Origin: Lampris incognitus
Lineage: Eukaryota; Chordata; Actinopteri; Lampriformes; Lampridae
Length of the DNA stretch: 64,000 nt
Assembly (NCBI RefSeq): GCF_029633865.1
Contig: NC_079213.1
Span: forward strand, 102,634,923 to 102,698,922
Direction: 5' to 3'
This document shows, one piece after another, positions 12,241 through 22,676 of the stretch. Position numbers and translations under genes: made by a program. How positions within the stretch are numbered: position 1 is the stretch's first letter; each line of letters begins with the position of its first letter. The notes beneath the pieces are model-generated. The model was not told the origin of the DNA and made no database searches. It saw only the letters and a list, made by a program, of their open reading frames with translations.

Positions 12241-12525
12241 AGTAAGGTCTTATGCTATACTAGTATACTATATCAGTGTTCTGTCTGTTCATTAGTCAAA
12301 CAAAAATAAGTTTTTGAGGAATATGTCACCCACCTAATACTCTAAGCCCACAAGGATAAATAATTTATCTTTGGCTCATCTTAATACCGAAAACTCACTA
12401 CGCTTCCATCTAAAACTGCAGCCATTTTAAGTGTCACCATAGGGAATGTACTTGGATTTTGTATACTTGGGAATTAGGTGGTTTGTGTGGCCAGCTGTCT
12501 ATAATTTATCCTGGATGCAGCTTTG

Positions 12526-12655
12526 CGCTTCATACGAAGCCTGGTTGTCTTTGCACCATGTGTTTTACAGTACTCAGAAACACATGGTGCAAAGATAACA
12601 AGGCCTTGTATGAAGCCTTGTTGTCTTTGCACCATGTGTTTCTGTATACTGTAAA
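12526..12655. repeat. Hairpin with a third direct copy of one arm
   Basis: Arms 12526-12564 and 12578-12614 pair over about 39 bases with four mismatches around a 13-base loop. A third copy of arm 1 follows at 12614-12655. The core is TTGTCTTTGCACCATGTGTT. Confidence 0.8.
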
Positions 12656-12659
12656 ACTT

Positions 12660-13585
12660 TACTGTAAATGTATTCCAAATGACAAGTGGATCTATTGCAA
12701 TAGAGGAACAAAAGATTCTTAAAGTTAAATAAATCCTACTCATTTTATGAGCATGCGGCTCTGGAATTTTATTGAAGACGTATAAAGTGTAAATTTGACT
12801 CCAAGCATGGTATGTCCACTTGACTTTGTCATTGTAATTCCAGCAGGAAATAAACGTTAGCAAAACAACTTTTACACGTTTTTCCCCTATCTAGGCCTCA
12901 CATTATTTCTGTGCGCCATGATACACAAACAAACAGGCTGCATTTTTGACCATCTGTGAAATTTAACTGGCTTCTTTGGATGCATGATTACAGCACAGCA
13001 GAGGAACAAAACAGCCAGCCTCACCGCAGTTTACTGCTCATGTTTGAGAGCGTGTAAAACCAGTCACGACACATTTGGGCTCGATGGCTGGACAGACGCT
13101 CTTAATGGCAACCATATCATCAAACCTCGTGTTTTAAACCAGAGCTAGACCTGAAAGTCAAATATCTGTTCAGGAGATGAAATCCATAAACTTCTCTGAT
13201 GCCATTATTCTTCTGTTCACATGAGGACTTCAAGGGGACATTTAGGAATGTCATAAATACAAATGATCTATTCTATTAAGGAAAAGGAAACTGTGAATGT
13301 GGTTTTGTAGTCACGAGGAACAAAGCAGACCAACAATAGGCTAGGTTGTGGTCAACTGGGGCATGTAATTCAAATTAAAGGATGGGAAAATTAGAGGGAA
13401 CATGAAACCTCCTGAAGCTTCTTGGGAGGCCGGTGCGGCTCATGAAACCAACATCAGCAGCTCATTTTAACAAAGAGATGGCGGTGCTTTAACAAGGAAA
13501 TTAAGCTTTAAGCTTCATAGTCTTTTTACATATGATTTACATTTAAATTGTGCCGATTATAAGTCTATAGATATTAGCTATAAAG
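12660..13585. other. Spacer, nothing recognised
   Basis: Single-copy-looking sequence between the hairpin and a SINE. No exon, RNA gene or known repeat could be supported. Confidence 0.3.
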
Positions 13586-13597
13586 ATATTCATCAAG

Positions 13598-13960
13598 GGC
13601 GGCACGGTGGCGCAGTGGTTAGCACGATCGCCTCACAGCAAGAAGGTCCTCGGTTCGAGCCCTGGGGTAGTCCAACCTTGGGGGTCGTCCCGGGTCGTCC
13701 TCTGTGTGGAGTTTGCATGTTCTCCCCGTCTGCGTGGGTTTCCTCCAGGGGCTCCAGTTTCCTCCCACATCTAAAGACATGTAGTTCAGGTGAATCGGCC
13801 ATACTAAATTGCCCCTAGGTATGAATGTGTGTGTGTGATGGCCTGGCGGCCTGTCCAGGGTGTCTCCCCACCTGCCGCCAAATGACTGCTGGGATAGGTT
13901 CCAGCATCCCCGTGACCCTGAGAGCAGGATAAGCGGTTTGGATAATGGATGGATGGATGT
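13598..13960 (+). mobile_element. SINE family A, complete, with target duplication
   Basis: Starts GGCGGCACGGTGGCGCAG with an A-box-like GTGGTTAGCACG and B-box-like GGTTCGAGCCC, and ends in GGATAATGGATGGATGG, a 3' tail of ATGG repeats. It is flanked by the 13-base direct repeat ATATTCATCAAGG at 13586-13598 and 13961-13973, which proves retroposition and fixes both ends. Confidence 0.9.
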
Positions 13961-13974
13961 ATATTCATCAAGGT

Positions 13975-14745
13975 GTGTTTTAATGCTTTATTTCTCTCCA
14001 GAAACTGTTCACTTTGACACTGGCATCAATTTTGCTACGTGACCACCAACAGACCTGCAGCAGATCAACAAGCTTAAGGTTGAAAATCATTTTCAGCACT
14101 TTTCTTTTTAATCTTCTTGGAAGAATAAATTCAGACTGTACCAGAATAAGTATCTAAACTACAGAGCAGTATTATATATTTAATTCACATCTGAATACAT
14201 TTTTTGTGATTACATGCACTTGCTGGTACTCGCCAGCACTCATCTTGTCTGAAGTCAACTTATATCCAAAGTAGGATCAGGCAAACTTTAAAAACTGGGA
14301 AAAGTCAACTTGACCATCTTGAGAAAAGTTTAAAATGCAAATAATAGAAAGAGGACTGATTCCACTGCAGTGTCTTATAATTCCCAGGACAATTTACCCC
14401 CCCCCTCCTCCTTTTTTTTTTTTAAAGTCAATCCTCCATTTTGAGAGCACTTGTGAAAAAATCCTGATTAACTACATGGAGAACCAAGGTTGACCAATAA
14501 TTGGGTTAAACATGGGGAATCAGCCCTAAGTGCCACTTCTTGACGCATACAATCTAAAATAGAAATTGTCTTTTGTACTGTGGTTACCTTCAGGGGAGAA
14601 TTTCTGATATTAATGTGAATACAATCCAATAACAGCCCCATATCAACAGTATATTTTCATTGTACTGTATTTACATCATATAAATGTGTATTTACACCAT
14701 ATCCTGCTGCATTGTAAGTGCTGTTGTAGATTTGCTACAAGTGCG
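13975..14745. other. Spacer, nothing recognised
   Basis: AT-rich intergenic-looking sequence. No supported feature. Confidence 0.3.
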
Positions 14746-14749
14746 TTAT

Positions 14750-14763
14750 TAAACACACACACA

Positions 14764-14850
<87 letters not shown>
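14750..14850. repeat. (CA)n microsatellite with CACG start
   Basis: About 50 dinucleotide units, abutting the 3' end of the non-autonomous element at 14851. Confidence 0.95.
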
Positions 14851-14851
<1 letters not shown>

Positions 14852-15310
14852 GTTATCCTCATTGGCAGTCACTTGGGGTCGAGTATGACCGTCCTCCTTC
14901 TGGGGCCCTCTGGGTCCTCAGGTGGGTGTAGAGGCTGATCCGGGAGCCGCATAATGAGAGGACTCCTGTGCATGACAACTTTTTATGTGGAGAGGCTGAT
15001 GTGCCTGCAGTCACCACACGGTCTTTGGCATGGGGTGGCCAGAGTCCAATGGCATGGAGAACCAAGATGATTGGGGACCACCCTGTGTTGCAGCCTTCAC
15101 TCGCCTTCACTGCCATTGTGACCTGGAGATATCTTCCACCAGTTCTGCCGTTGAGGTCTTTGTTGGATCACACTTCGTCTGGAACCTCCCCCTTGGCCCT
15201 ATCCGCCTTGGGTGACCCTACCAGGAGCCAAGCTCCGGACGGCATAGCTAGCTCCTGGGATCATTGGTACACGCAAGCATCTCCACCACAGTAAGGTGGC
15301 AATCCAGAAG
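14851..15310 (-). mobile_element. Non-autonomous element sharing a LINE 3' tail, copy 1
   Basis: About 450 bases that match 62505-62947 in the opposite orientation along their whole length. The 3' end (14851-14965, minus sense) resembles the 3' end of the LINE at 59868-63535: both contain CAGCCTCTACA, a CCACCTGAGGACC-type block, GTCATACT and end at GCCRATGA. The 5' region is unrelated to that LINE and has no tRNA-like boxes that I can see. Confidence 0.7.
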
Positions 15311-15319
15311 ACACACAGG

Positions 15320-15436
15320 GTTTTTTTAGGGAATTGTTCCTTATCTGATGTGAGGGTCTAAAGACAGAACGTTATGTTGCTGTAAAGCCTCTCGAGGCAA
15401 ATTTGTGGTATTGGGCAATACAAATAAAATTGACTT
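15320..15436 (+). mobile_element. LINE/SINE 3' tail fragment
   Basis: Same tail family as 2590-2760: GAGGGTCTAA, CTGTAAAGCC, GAGGCAAATTTG, ATTGGGCAATACAAATAAAA. Only the last ~115 bases are present. Confidence 0.6.
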
Positions 15437-15439
15437 CAC

Positions 15440-16282
15440 AAGCACACACACACGCACACACACAGTATAATGGTATGCCAGATAAGAACAATATTCATCC
15501 TTTATATTTTTTACACAATATTTAGCCTTTTATACTGTCTAATTGTATATCTGTTCTCTTTTTTACATACATATAATTTTCTTTAAAACCACAATATTCA
15601 TTTATGTTTGACCCCTATGATGACACTGGTAGCTGCATTGGTGTTTTACTGGTTCAAAGCCCAGAGATCCATTCAAAATGGGTCAGCACTGTTGTGTCGG
15701 CACCTTCACCAATCAACCTGAGTTTTCCTTATGGATGTAGTACTATCTGTTGGTAAAGATCTTCTACCAGCTTGTTCTGTCATACCTGTTTGTCAGATGC
15801 AACTTCACTTCTTCACACACAACACTGCCTTCTTCTTCCTCATTTGGCTGCGATAATGAAGATGGTAAACACTATGCACCTTGTCATTTTTCCTGGCAAA
15901 TTCTTATCGGACACTAACCACTCGACTGAACAACTTGCAGAGCCGTTCCTTGTGTGGATATTTTCAGATTAACTACCATCCTGAATATGCTACACAAAGA
16001 AAGAACCGAAAAGTTTATTTGCATGTGAAACTCGGATTTCAGCTTTAAATTTAATTTTTGGGGAGCATTTTCAAGAAGGCGCTTCTTGCACCCGCTGCAC
16101 TCATAGCACGAGTTGTGTAAGAGCAGGAGAGTTTGACTGTTATAACAGGTGAAAGGTGAATTAATACAAATAAAATGGATATAAGATGGATCTGAATAGA
16201 GACTGGGAGATTTTTGGTACGCAGAGCTGGATGACAAAATAGTTGCATGTACTTTCGAAGGTTGGTTTGGCTGTCAAATAGA
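15440..16282. other. Spacer with a dispersed repeat at 15735-15850
   Basis: The stretch around 15735-15850 resembles, in opposite orientation, 49640-49755: both have AGATCTTCTACCAGCTTGTTCT-like sequence and a CTGTTTGTCAGA-type block, about three quarters identical. It is a diverged dispersed repeat or paralogous fragment of unknown nature. Nothing else is recognised. Confidence 0.4.
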
Positions 16283-16591
16283 GTGGATATAAAAAGTCTA
16301 CACCACCCCTGTTAAAAATGGCAGGTTTTTGTGATGAAAAAAAAATGTAAACCAAGATAAATCATGTCAGAACAGTTTCCACCTTTAATGTGAAATTGCA
16401 ACCTATAAAATTCATGTGAAAAACAATCAGAAACCTTTTAGGTGGGAAAAAAACGTATAATAACCTGGTTGCATAAGTGTGCAGACCCCTAAACTAATAC
16501 TAAGTTGAAGCACCTTTTGATTTTATTACAGCACTCAGTCTTTCTGGGTAAGAGTCAGCTTGGCACATCTTGACTTGGCAATATTTTCCCG

Positions 16592-16730
16592 CTCCATCCA
16601 TTATCCAAGCTGCTTATCCCAATTGGGGTCGTGGGATGCTGGAGCCTATCCCAGCAGTCATTGGGCAGCAGGCGGGGAGACACCCTGGACAGGCTGCCAG
16701 TCCATCATATGGCCCTATATGTATATATGA
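16592..16730 (-). mobile_element. SINE family A, 3' fragment inside Tc1
   Basis: Begins TCCATCCATTATCCAAGCTG and runs through GCCTATCCCAGCAGTCATTG and the GACACCCTGGACAGGC block. Only the tail half is present. It interrupts the Tc1 sequence, so it arrived later than that element. Confidence 0.75.
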
Positions 16731-16980
16731 AAGGCAGGGTTGGAGGTGTGGAGCCACCCAACAACTCCGAGGTAAGTGTTTGTTGCCTCCAGTGGCAGGC
16801 TTCTTGTTACCTCTTCAGATTTTTCTGGGTCTCCTTCAGTAAAGTGTCAAAGTCTAGTGTACAACACTTGTTCTTTGCAGACGGCTCATACTCTCTTATT
16901 AGAATCTGAAAGGGGAGAAAGACAATTTCATTTCCCCACTGTTCCTTGTAAAAATGTCGTAGATCCATCAGATTGTGAAT

Positions 16981-17880
16981 TTATCTCCTGTGCAAAGCCC
17001 TTCTCAGGTCACCCAAAAGATTTTCTGCTGGATTCAGGTCTGGGCTCTGGCTCCACTCCAAAACATCGATGTTCTTCTGGTGAAGCCATTGCTTTGTTGA
17101 TTTGGATGTATGGTTTGGGTCATTGTCGGGCTGAGAGGTGAAACTCCTCTTCATCTTCAGCTTTCTAGCAGACGTCAGAAAGTTCTGCACCAAAATCGAC
17201 TGGCATATGGAGTTATTCATAATTCCCTCCACCTTGACTGAAGCCCCAGTTCTGGCTGAAGACAAGCAGCCCCAAAGCATGATGCTGCCACCACCATGCT
17301 CCACTGTGAGTATGGGGATCTTCTGGTGATGTGTTGTGTTGTTTTTGTGCCGAACATACCTTTTGGAATTATGACCAAAAAGTTCAACCTTGGTCTCATC
17401 AGACCACAACACATTTTTCCACATGGTTTAGGGAAACTGGATGTATCTTTTTGCAAAATTTAGCCAGCCTTGGAAGGCTTCCATCTTGCCACCCTTCCCC
17501 ATAACCCAGACATATGAAGAATACAGGAGATTGTTGTCACATGTAGGGAACAACCAGTACTTGGCAGAAATTCCTGCAGCTCCTTTAACATTGCTGTAGG
17601 CCTCTTGGCAGCCTCCCTGACCAATTTTAGCCCTGTCATCATCAGTTTTGGAGGGACATCCTGTTCTTGGTAATATCACTCTTGTGCCATATTTTCTCCA
17701 CTTGTTGATAATTGTCTTGACTGTGTCTCATCGTATAGCTGATGCCTTGGAAACTCTTTTGTACCCCTCTCCTGACAGATACCTTTCAACAATGAGAAAA
17801 GCCATGGTCCACAAAGAGCTTACAAAGCTCTTTGTGGACCATGGCTTTTGCAGTTGGATGCAACAGAGACGATGTTAGGA
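16981..17880 (-). pseudogene. Tc1-like transposase relic
   Basis: Read from right to left. The paired-type DNA-binding region is in pieces at about 17880-17560 (LPRTGCPSK linker visible). The catalytic domain is open from 17424 to 16981. The DDE triad can be seen: D in WSDETKVELFG, D in QPDNDPNHTSK and E in SPDLNPAENL. Frameshifts separate the DNA-binding and catalytic parts near 17430 and around 17680, so no full transposase is made. Tc1 transposases cut and paste their element into TA sites. Confidence 0.85.
17797..17849. repeat. 25-base perfect palindrome in the transposase relic
   Basis: Arms 17797-17821 and 17825-17849 are exact reverse complements around ACA. The right arm fits the surrounding Tc1 coding sequence; the left arm replaces what should be different sequence there. 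Confidence 0.85.
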
Positions 17881-18211
17881 AAATCTTACAGGAACAGTTG
17901 AACTTTATTTGGCATTTATCAGTCATTTTAATTGATGGCAGGTGTTTACTTACTTCTATTCAACATGAGTTTGAATGTGATGGGTTAATTCTGAACACAA
18001 CCACAGCCCCAATTATAAAAGGGTGTGTACACTTGTGCAACCAGCTTATTGTAGGTTTTGTATTTTTTTCTTTCCCCTAAAATGATGCAGGTCCACCACA
18101 TATGCAGCACAACTAACAAAAGGTGCAGAAATGAAATTACACAGTGGACAATACACACAACAGCTGAGGAAGTGTTGTCAGTATGCATACAGTGGCAGGA
18201 CAGTGTACAGT

Positions 18212-18470
18212 GGATATAAAAAGTCCACATACACTTCCCTGTTAAAATGGCAGGTTTTGGTGATGTAAAAATTTAAAAAAAAAGAAACCAAGATAAATGT
18301 CAGAACTTTTACCACTTTTATTTTGAAATTGCAACTTCTAAAAAAAGTGCAAAACAACCGGAAACATTTTTAAGGAAAAAAAACATACAAAAATTACAAT
18401 AACCTGGTTGCATTAAGTGTGTGCACCCTTTTGTGTGTTCACAATTGCCCAGTCACATTCAAACTCAAGT
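18212..18470 (+). mobile_element. Second Tc1-like left end
   Basis: Begins GTGGATATAAAAAGTCCACA and aligns with 16283-16500 in direct orientation, including AATAACCTGGTTGCAT. It is a fragment of a second copy of the same family. Confidence 0.8.
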
Positions 18471-18579
18471 TAAATAGTAGTTAGTATCGTCACTGGCCAC
18501 ACAATTTCTTTGTCCCTGTTTGCACTGTATATGCTTGTGAAGTCTTCGGAAGTGGGGTGCAGAGGTCCCCGGTCCAAAT

Positions 18580-18970
18580 CTGGCACCCAACAACCCACGA
18601 TCAGAGTGCTCATGGATGACCTAACAGTAACAATTATGTCAGTGCCTGGCTGCAGGTTGCTCCCTGAAGGACTGGAACGGCTCAAGAATGAGCTTCAGGC
18701 CCACAAAATCCAGATCTCTGGTCCTCGGGAAAGGAAGAGTACCCGGCCAGTTCAGCTTCTCTTTGGGAGGCACCCAAATTCCGTCTGTGACTGAAAAGCC
18801 AGTCAACAGCCTGGGTAAGATCTTCACCAGCAATCTGAAGGACACAGCAGCACGCCAGGCAACCAGTGATGACCTCAACACTTGGCTCTCCACAGTGGAC
18901 AAGTCAGGGCTTCCTGGAAAATTCAAGACCTAGATATATCAACATGGAATCCTGCCTCGGCTTCTCTATT
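18580..18970 (+). pseudogene. LINE reverse-transcriptase fragment
   Basis: Plus-strand frames (shifting) read LMDDLTVTIMS, then SFRPTKSRSLVLGKGRV and PSVTEKPVNSLGKIF, followed by DLNTWLSTVDKSGLPGKFKT. This is the MDD catalytic region and thumb of a non-LTR reverse transcriptase known in fish genomes. No ends are visible and two frame changes break it. The clade is not assigned. Confidence 0.6.
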
Positions 18971-18999
18971 AAAAAAAGAAAAAGAAAAGGCCCAGCCCA

Positions 19000-19575
19000 A
19001 ATCAACTCAGCGTGTCGGGACCCGTCGGGACCTGGCGTACTTGCAGACCTCTTTCTGGAAGGGCCTCAGATTACCAACTACAAACCCCAAAACAGACACA
19101 CCCATCTTCTTCTTCTTTATATATAGACTACCTGGACAGGTAAAGCACCTGGAGCCTAGCGCTCCCTCTAGATAAGTAATACTATAAAGTCTCAAGATAT
19201 TGCACCCCCCCCCAGGTGTGCAGCCAACACTTAACTGAAAGAGAAAATAAGAGAATGTACTACACAAACATTTGCCAAAAAAATTTTTCAAAAGGATTTT
19301 TTTTAACTAAAAGTTTCTTTTCCCTTTAAATATAATTAATTGAAATGAATCAAATAATAATTTCCTTTGTGGAGTCTATGAGCCTACTGTATTTTTTTTC
19401 CAGTAGTACTCATCATCTTGACCCCAAAGGTCAGGGCCTATAGTAGTCAGGTGGGGGTCTCTCTCTGGTAGAGCGCCTCAGTGGTGGTGTCTCCTGTAAT
19501 ACAGGTGGGGACTCACTCTCCAGGTTAGGTGGGCCACTCTCAGGGTCAAGATGTTTTGAAACGAGTCAGAATATT
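19000..19575. other. Spacer, nothing recognised
   Basis: Contains an A-rich, C-run and short GTGGGGGTCTC-type low-complexity stretch; no gene or defined repeat. Confidence 0.3.
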
Positions 19576-19587
19576 GTATGGATGAGT

Positions 19588-20012
19588 GTCTGGGTGGCAT
19601 GGCGGTCTATTCTGTTGCCTACCAACACAGGAATTGGCAGTTCGAATCCCTGTGTTACTTCCGGCTTAGTCGGGCGTCCCTACAGACACAATTGGCCGTG
19701 TCTGCGGGTGGGAAGCTGGATATGGGTATGTGTCCTGGTCTCTGCACTAGTGCCTCCTCTGGTCGGGCGGGGCGCTTGTTCGGGGGAGAGGGGAACTGGG
19801 GGGAATAGTGTGATCCTCCCTTGTGCTACGTCCCCCTGGTGAAACTCCTCACTGTCAGGTGAAAAGAAGTAGCTGGTGACTCCACATGTATAGGACGAGA
19901 CATGGTAGTCTGCAGCCCTCCCCGGATCAGCAGAGGTGGTGGAGTAATGACCGGGATGGCTCGGAAGAGTGGGGTAATTGGGTGGATACAATTGGGGAGA
20001 AAAGAGGGGGGA
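19588..20012 (+). mobile_element. SINE family B, full length
   Basis: Full sequence of family landmarks: GTGGCATGGCGGTCTATTC, B-box-like AGTTCGAATCCC, the GTGTCCTGGTC segment, the GTGAAACTCCTCACTGTCAG block and the ATTGGGGAGAAAAG end. Confidence 0.85.
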
Positions 20013-20014
20013 GA

Positions 20015-20435
20015 GAATATTGTATGGATCAGATTTTTAACTTGAATTCAAACATAAATGGTCTATTCACTGTAGTTTGCACTTTTATTGGCCCTATAGG
20101 TTCGTATATGACTCTGTAGATTAACTTTATTTAACTGCAGTGCCCTGGACTCTGGTCCTAGTCTTATACTGTCACTTAATGTTCTGCTCTTCAATGGCCC
20201 TCGTATTATTTTAATGTTATTCTATTCTTCTTCTACTGTTTCCACGTTTTGATATCATTATCTGCCATTTTGTCATCTGTATGCTAACCATTGCACATTT
20301 TGTTTCATTTTGTAGGCTTATTCGACTGAATTACAAACCTTGTGACAAAATGAGTCTGCCACTAAAACGTCTTTGTTCCCTCCTATCTAGTGTCTACAGT
20401 TAATCATCACGCTTCCCCTCTGTTAAGTTACTTTT
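20015..20435. other. Spacer, nothing recognised
   Basis: T-rich sequence of unknown nature, possibly old LINE 3' region, but no landmark supports this. Confidence 0.3.
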
Positions 20436-20437
20436 TT

Positions 20438-20655
20438 CAACCTTTATTCAGACTCACAATGACTATGACTAGAATGATGAGTGACTAGAGGGAAGAATTC
20501 AGAGTCAACCTTTATTCAAACTCCCTAGACTCACTATGACATAGTGAATCTGAATAAAGGTTGACTGAATTCCTCCCTCTAGTCACTTATCGTTCTAGTC
20601 ATAGTCACTATGACTAGAATGATAAGTGACTAGAGGGAAGAATTCAGAGTCCTGA
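20438..20655. repeat. Clustered inverted and direct repeats
   Basis: Arm 20459-20540 pairs with 20536-20607 over about 65 bases. Part of arm 1 is repeated directly at 20608-20651. The core TGACTAGAGGGAAGAATTCA appears twice forward and once, in variant form, reversed. Confidence 0.85.
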
Positions 20656-20689
20656 TAGCTAGGGGAGGGAAAGCTCTTTCTGAAGCGTT

Positions 20690-21430
20690 TAGTCTTAGTG
20701 GACAGTGACTTGTAGTGCCTCCCCGAGGAAAGGAGCTGGAAGATGTGATGAGCAGGATGTGAGAGGTCGGAGAGGATCTTCTTTGCTTGCTTTACAGTCC
20801 GGTGAGTATGTAGAGATTAAACTGAGAGGAGTGGGTTGCTTATGATTTTGGATGCCTTGTTGACAATCTGCTGTATTTAATTCTGTGTTTGACTGTCCGT
20901 GCTGTCACTGTAACAGAGGATGTGATGATGGACTCGATGATGGCTGAGTAGAACAGCATGAGAAGTGGATGCTTGATCCGGTAGTTTTAAGCCGCCCAAG
21001 GAAGTAAAGTCGTTATTGAGCTTTTTTCAGTGTTAGCTTCCCATTTCATGTTATTGCTGATGTATACTCCAAGGAATTTAAAAAAGAGTCAGTGGTGATA
21101 ATGGGGTCTCCATTCATTTGTACGGGTGTTTTGGGATTCAGCATGCATCGGAAGTCAATTATGAGTTCTTGGGTTTTTGCGGTATTAAGCAGAAGGCCGT
21201 TGTTTGCGCACCAAGTGACAACTTGGTGTACTTCAGTGCAGTACTGGGTTTCATCATTGTTTGAGATGAGGCCTGCAATGTTTGTGTTGTCTGTGTATTT
21301 TATTATTTTCAGAGAACTGTCCGTGGATGTAGAGTGGGTGGTGTAAAGTAAGAAGAGCCAGGGGGAGAGAACACAGCCCTGAGGAGCACCTGTACTGAGG
21401 GTAAGAGGGTGTGAGGTTAGGTTATTAACC
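20690..21430 (-). pseudogene. Rex1/CR1-like LINE reverse-transcriptase relic
   Basis: Minus-strand translation gives STGAPQGCVLSPWLFLLYT, then KYTDNTNIAGLIS (catalytic YxDD degraded to YTDN), VVTWCANNGLLLNTAKTQEL and a LINE-type carboxyl end with HRTVKQAKKILSDLSHPAHH. Stops and frameshifts are present. The GAPQGCVLSP block is typical of Rex1/CR1-type elements. Confidence 0.7.
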
Positions 21431-21479
21431 TTTAAATGTTTGAAGTATTGGGGAGTGCAGAAGAGGTGAAAAATAATCT

Positions 21480-21874
21480 ATACATTTATATAGCGCTTTA
21501 CCTAGACACCTAAAGTGCTTTATATTGAAGGGGGAAAACTCACCTGAACCACCTTGTGTAGCACCCACCTGGGTGATGGATGGCAGCCATTTTGCACCAG
21601 AAAGCTCACCACACATCACCTCGAGGTGGAGAGGGAGAAATCACTGCCTGAATTACACGGGGGGGGGGGGGAGGATTAGGTGGCCAGATGGAGAAAGCCA
21701 GGTTGGGAATTTTGCCAGGACACCGGGGGACCACCCGCTCTTTATGGTGAGTGCCATGGGATCTTTAATGACCACAGTGAGTCAGGACCTCGATTTTCAC
21801 ATCTCATCCAAAGTATGGCATCTCCTACAGCACAGTATCCCCGTCACTGCACTGGGGCATTGGGATTATTATTA

Positions 21875-21912
<38 letters not shown>

Positions 21913-21960
21913 TTACCAGAGGAAAGGCTGCCCCCTACCGGTCAAACAACAATAAGAGAG
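21480..21960. repeat. Dispersed repeat with TATATAGCGCTTTA end and (ATT)n
   Basis: Contains TTTATATAGCGCTTTACC at the left and a GTGTAGCACCCACCTGGGTG block, a repeat arrangement common in fish genomes, followed by an ATT array at 21864-21913. The class is not known to me. Confidence 0.45.
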
Positions 21961-22122
21961 GGCAGGCAGGGTGGAGTGGGTGGAGAACAGCGTCAGGAGT
22001 GATTTGCAACAGAAAGGAGTGAAAGGGAATGTTTACAAGACTGTGGAAAAGACAGGAGGCAGAGTTGAAGATGCTAAGATTTTTGTTGGAAGTGGCGGAG
22101 AGGGACAGGATTAGGAATGAAT
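21960..22122 (+). pseudogene. LINE RT carboxyl-terminal fragment (AGT-tailed family)
   Basis: Same LINE family as 25838-27472: GTGGAGAACAGCGTCAGGAGTG and AAGACAGGAGGCAGAGTTGAAGATG-type sequence. It appears to resume at 24190 after the SINE and LINE insertions, so these two fragments are probably one original copy. Confidence 0.55.
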
Positions 22123-22234
22123 GGGGCGTCCGGGTGACGTGGTGGTCTATTCCGTTGCCTACGAACACGGGGCTCTCCGGCTCGAATCCCCGTGTCACGT
22201 ACGGCTTGGTCGGGTGTACCTACAGATACAATTG

Positions 22235-22516
22235 CCTTACAAAACACCTTGTGCATGCTGCAAAATACATTGTGGATAACAAAGCTCGTGAGATTCAATC
22301 ATATGTGACAGAAATGATATGCAAAACTTTTTAAAAAATCGATTCAATGAACCCTATGCGTTGCCTTTGTGCGCTGCCTGTTGACACCTTTGTCCTATCA
22401 GAATTTAACCTAGTTTTTTGCCACGTGCTTGCGTTGTTGTCTCATGACTAGATCATTGCTTTTGTTGTACGTCGCTTTGGATAAAAGCGTCTGCTAAATG
22501 AAATTGTAACATTGTA
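22235..22516 (+). mobile_element. SINE-like insertion with 7-base target duplication
   Basis: A 282-base insert flanked by ACAATTG on both sides (22228-22234 and 22517-22523). It ends with CGCTTTGGATAAAAGCGTCT and a GCTAAATG motif, the 3' tail found on many fish SINEs of the L2-dependent type. Confidence 0.75.
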
Positions 22517-22676
22517 ACAATTGGCCGTGTCTGCGGATGGGAAGCCGGATGTGGGTATGTGTCCTAGTCGCTGCACTAGCGCCTCCTCTGGTCGGTCGGG
22601 GCGCCTGTTTGGGGGGGCTGGGGGGAATCCCGTGATCCTCCCACGCGCTACGCCCCCCTGGTGAAACTCACTTGAG

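Larger units (their letters stand above)
16283..18080 (-). mobile_element. Tc1-like transposon, right part replaced
   Basis: The left end begins GTGGATATAAAAAGTCTACA, the usual start of a Tc1-type inverted repeat, and the transposase relic reads on the minus strand. A family A SINE fragment and other sequence interrupt the element at about 16590-16960. The right inner region (GTGTGTACACTTGTGCAACC) is present to about 18080, but the matching terminal repeat is missing. Instead, 130 bases later, another left-type end begins at 18212 in the same orientation. Confidence 0.8.
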
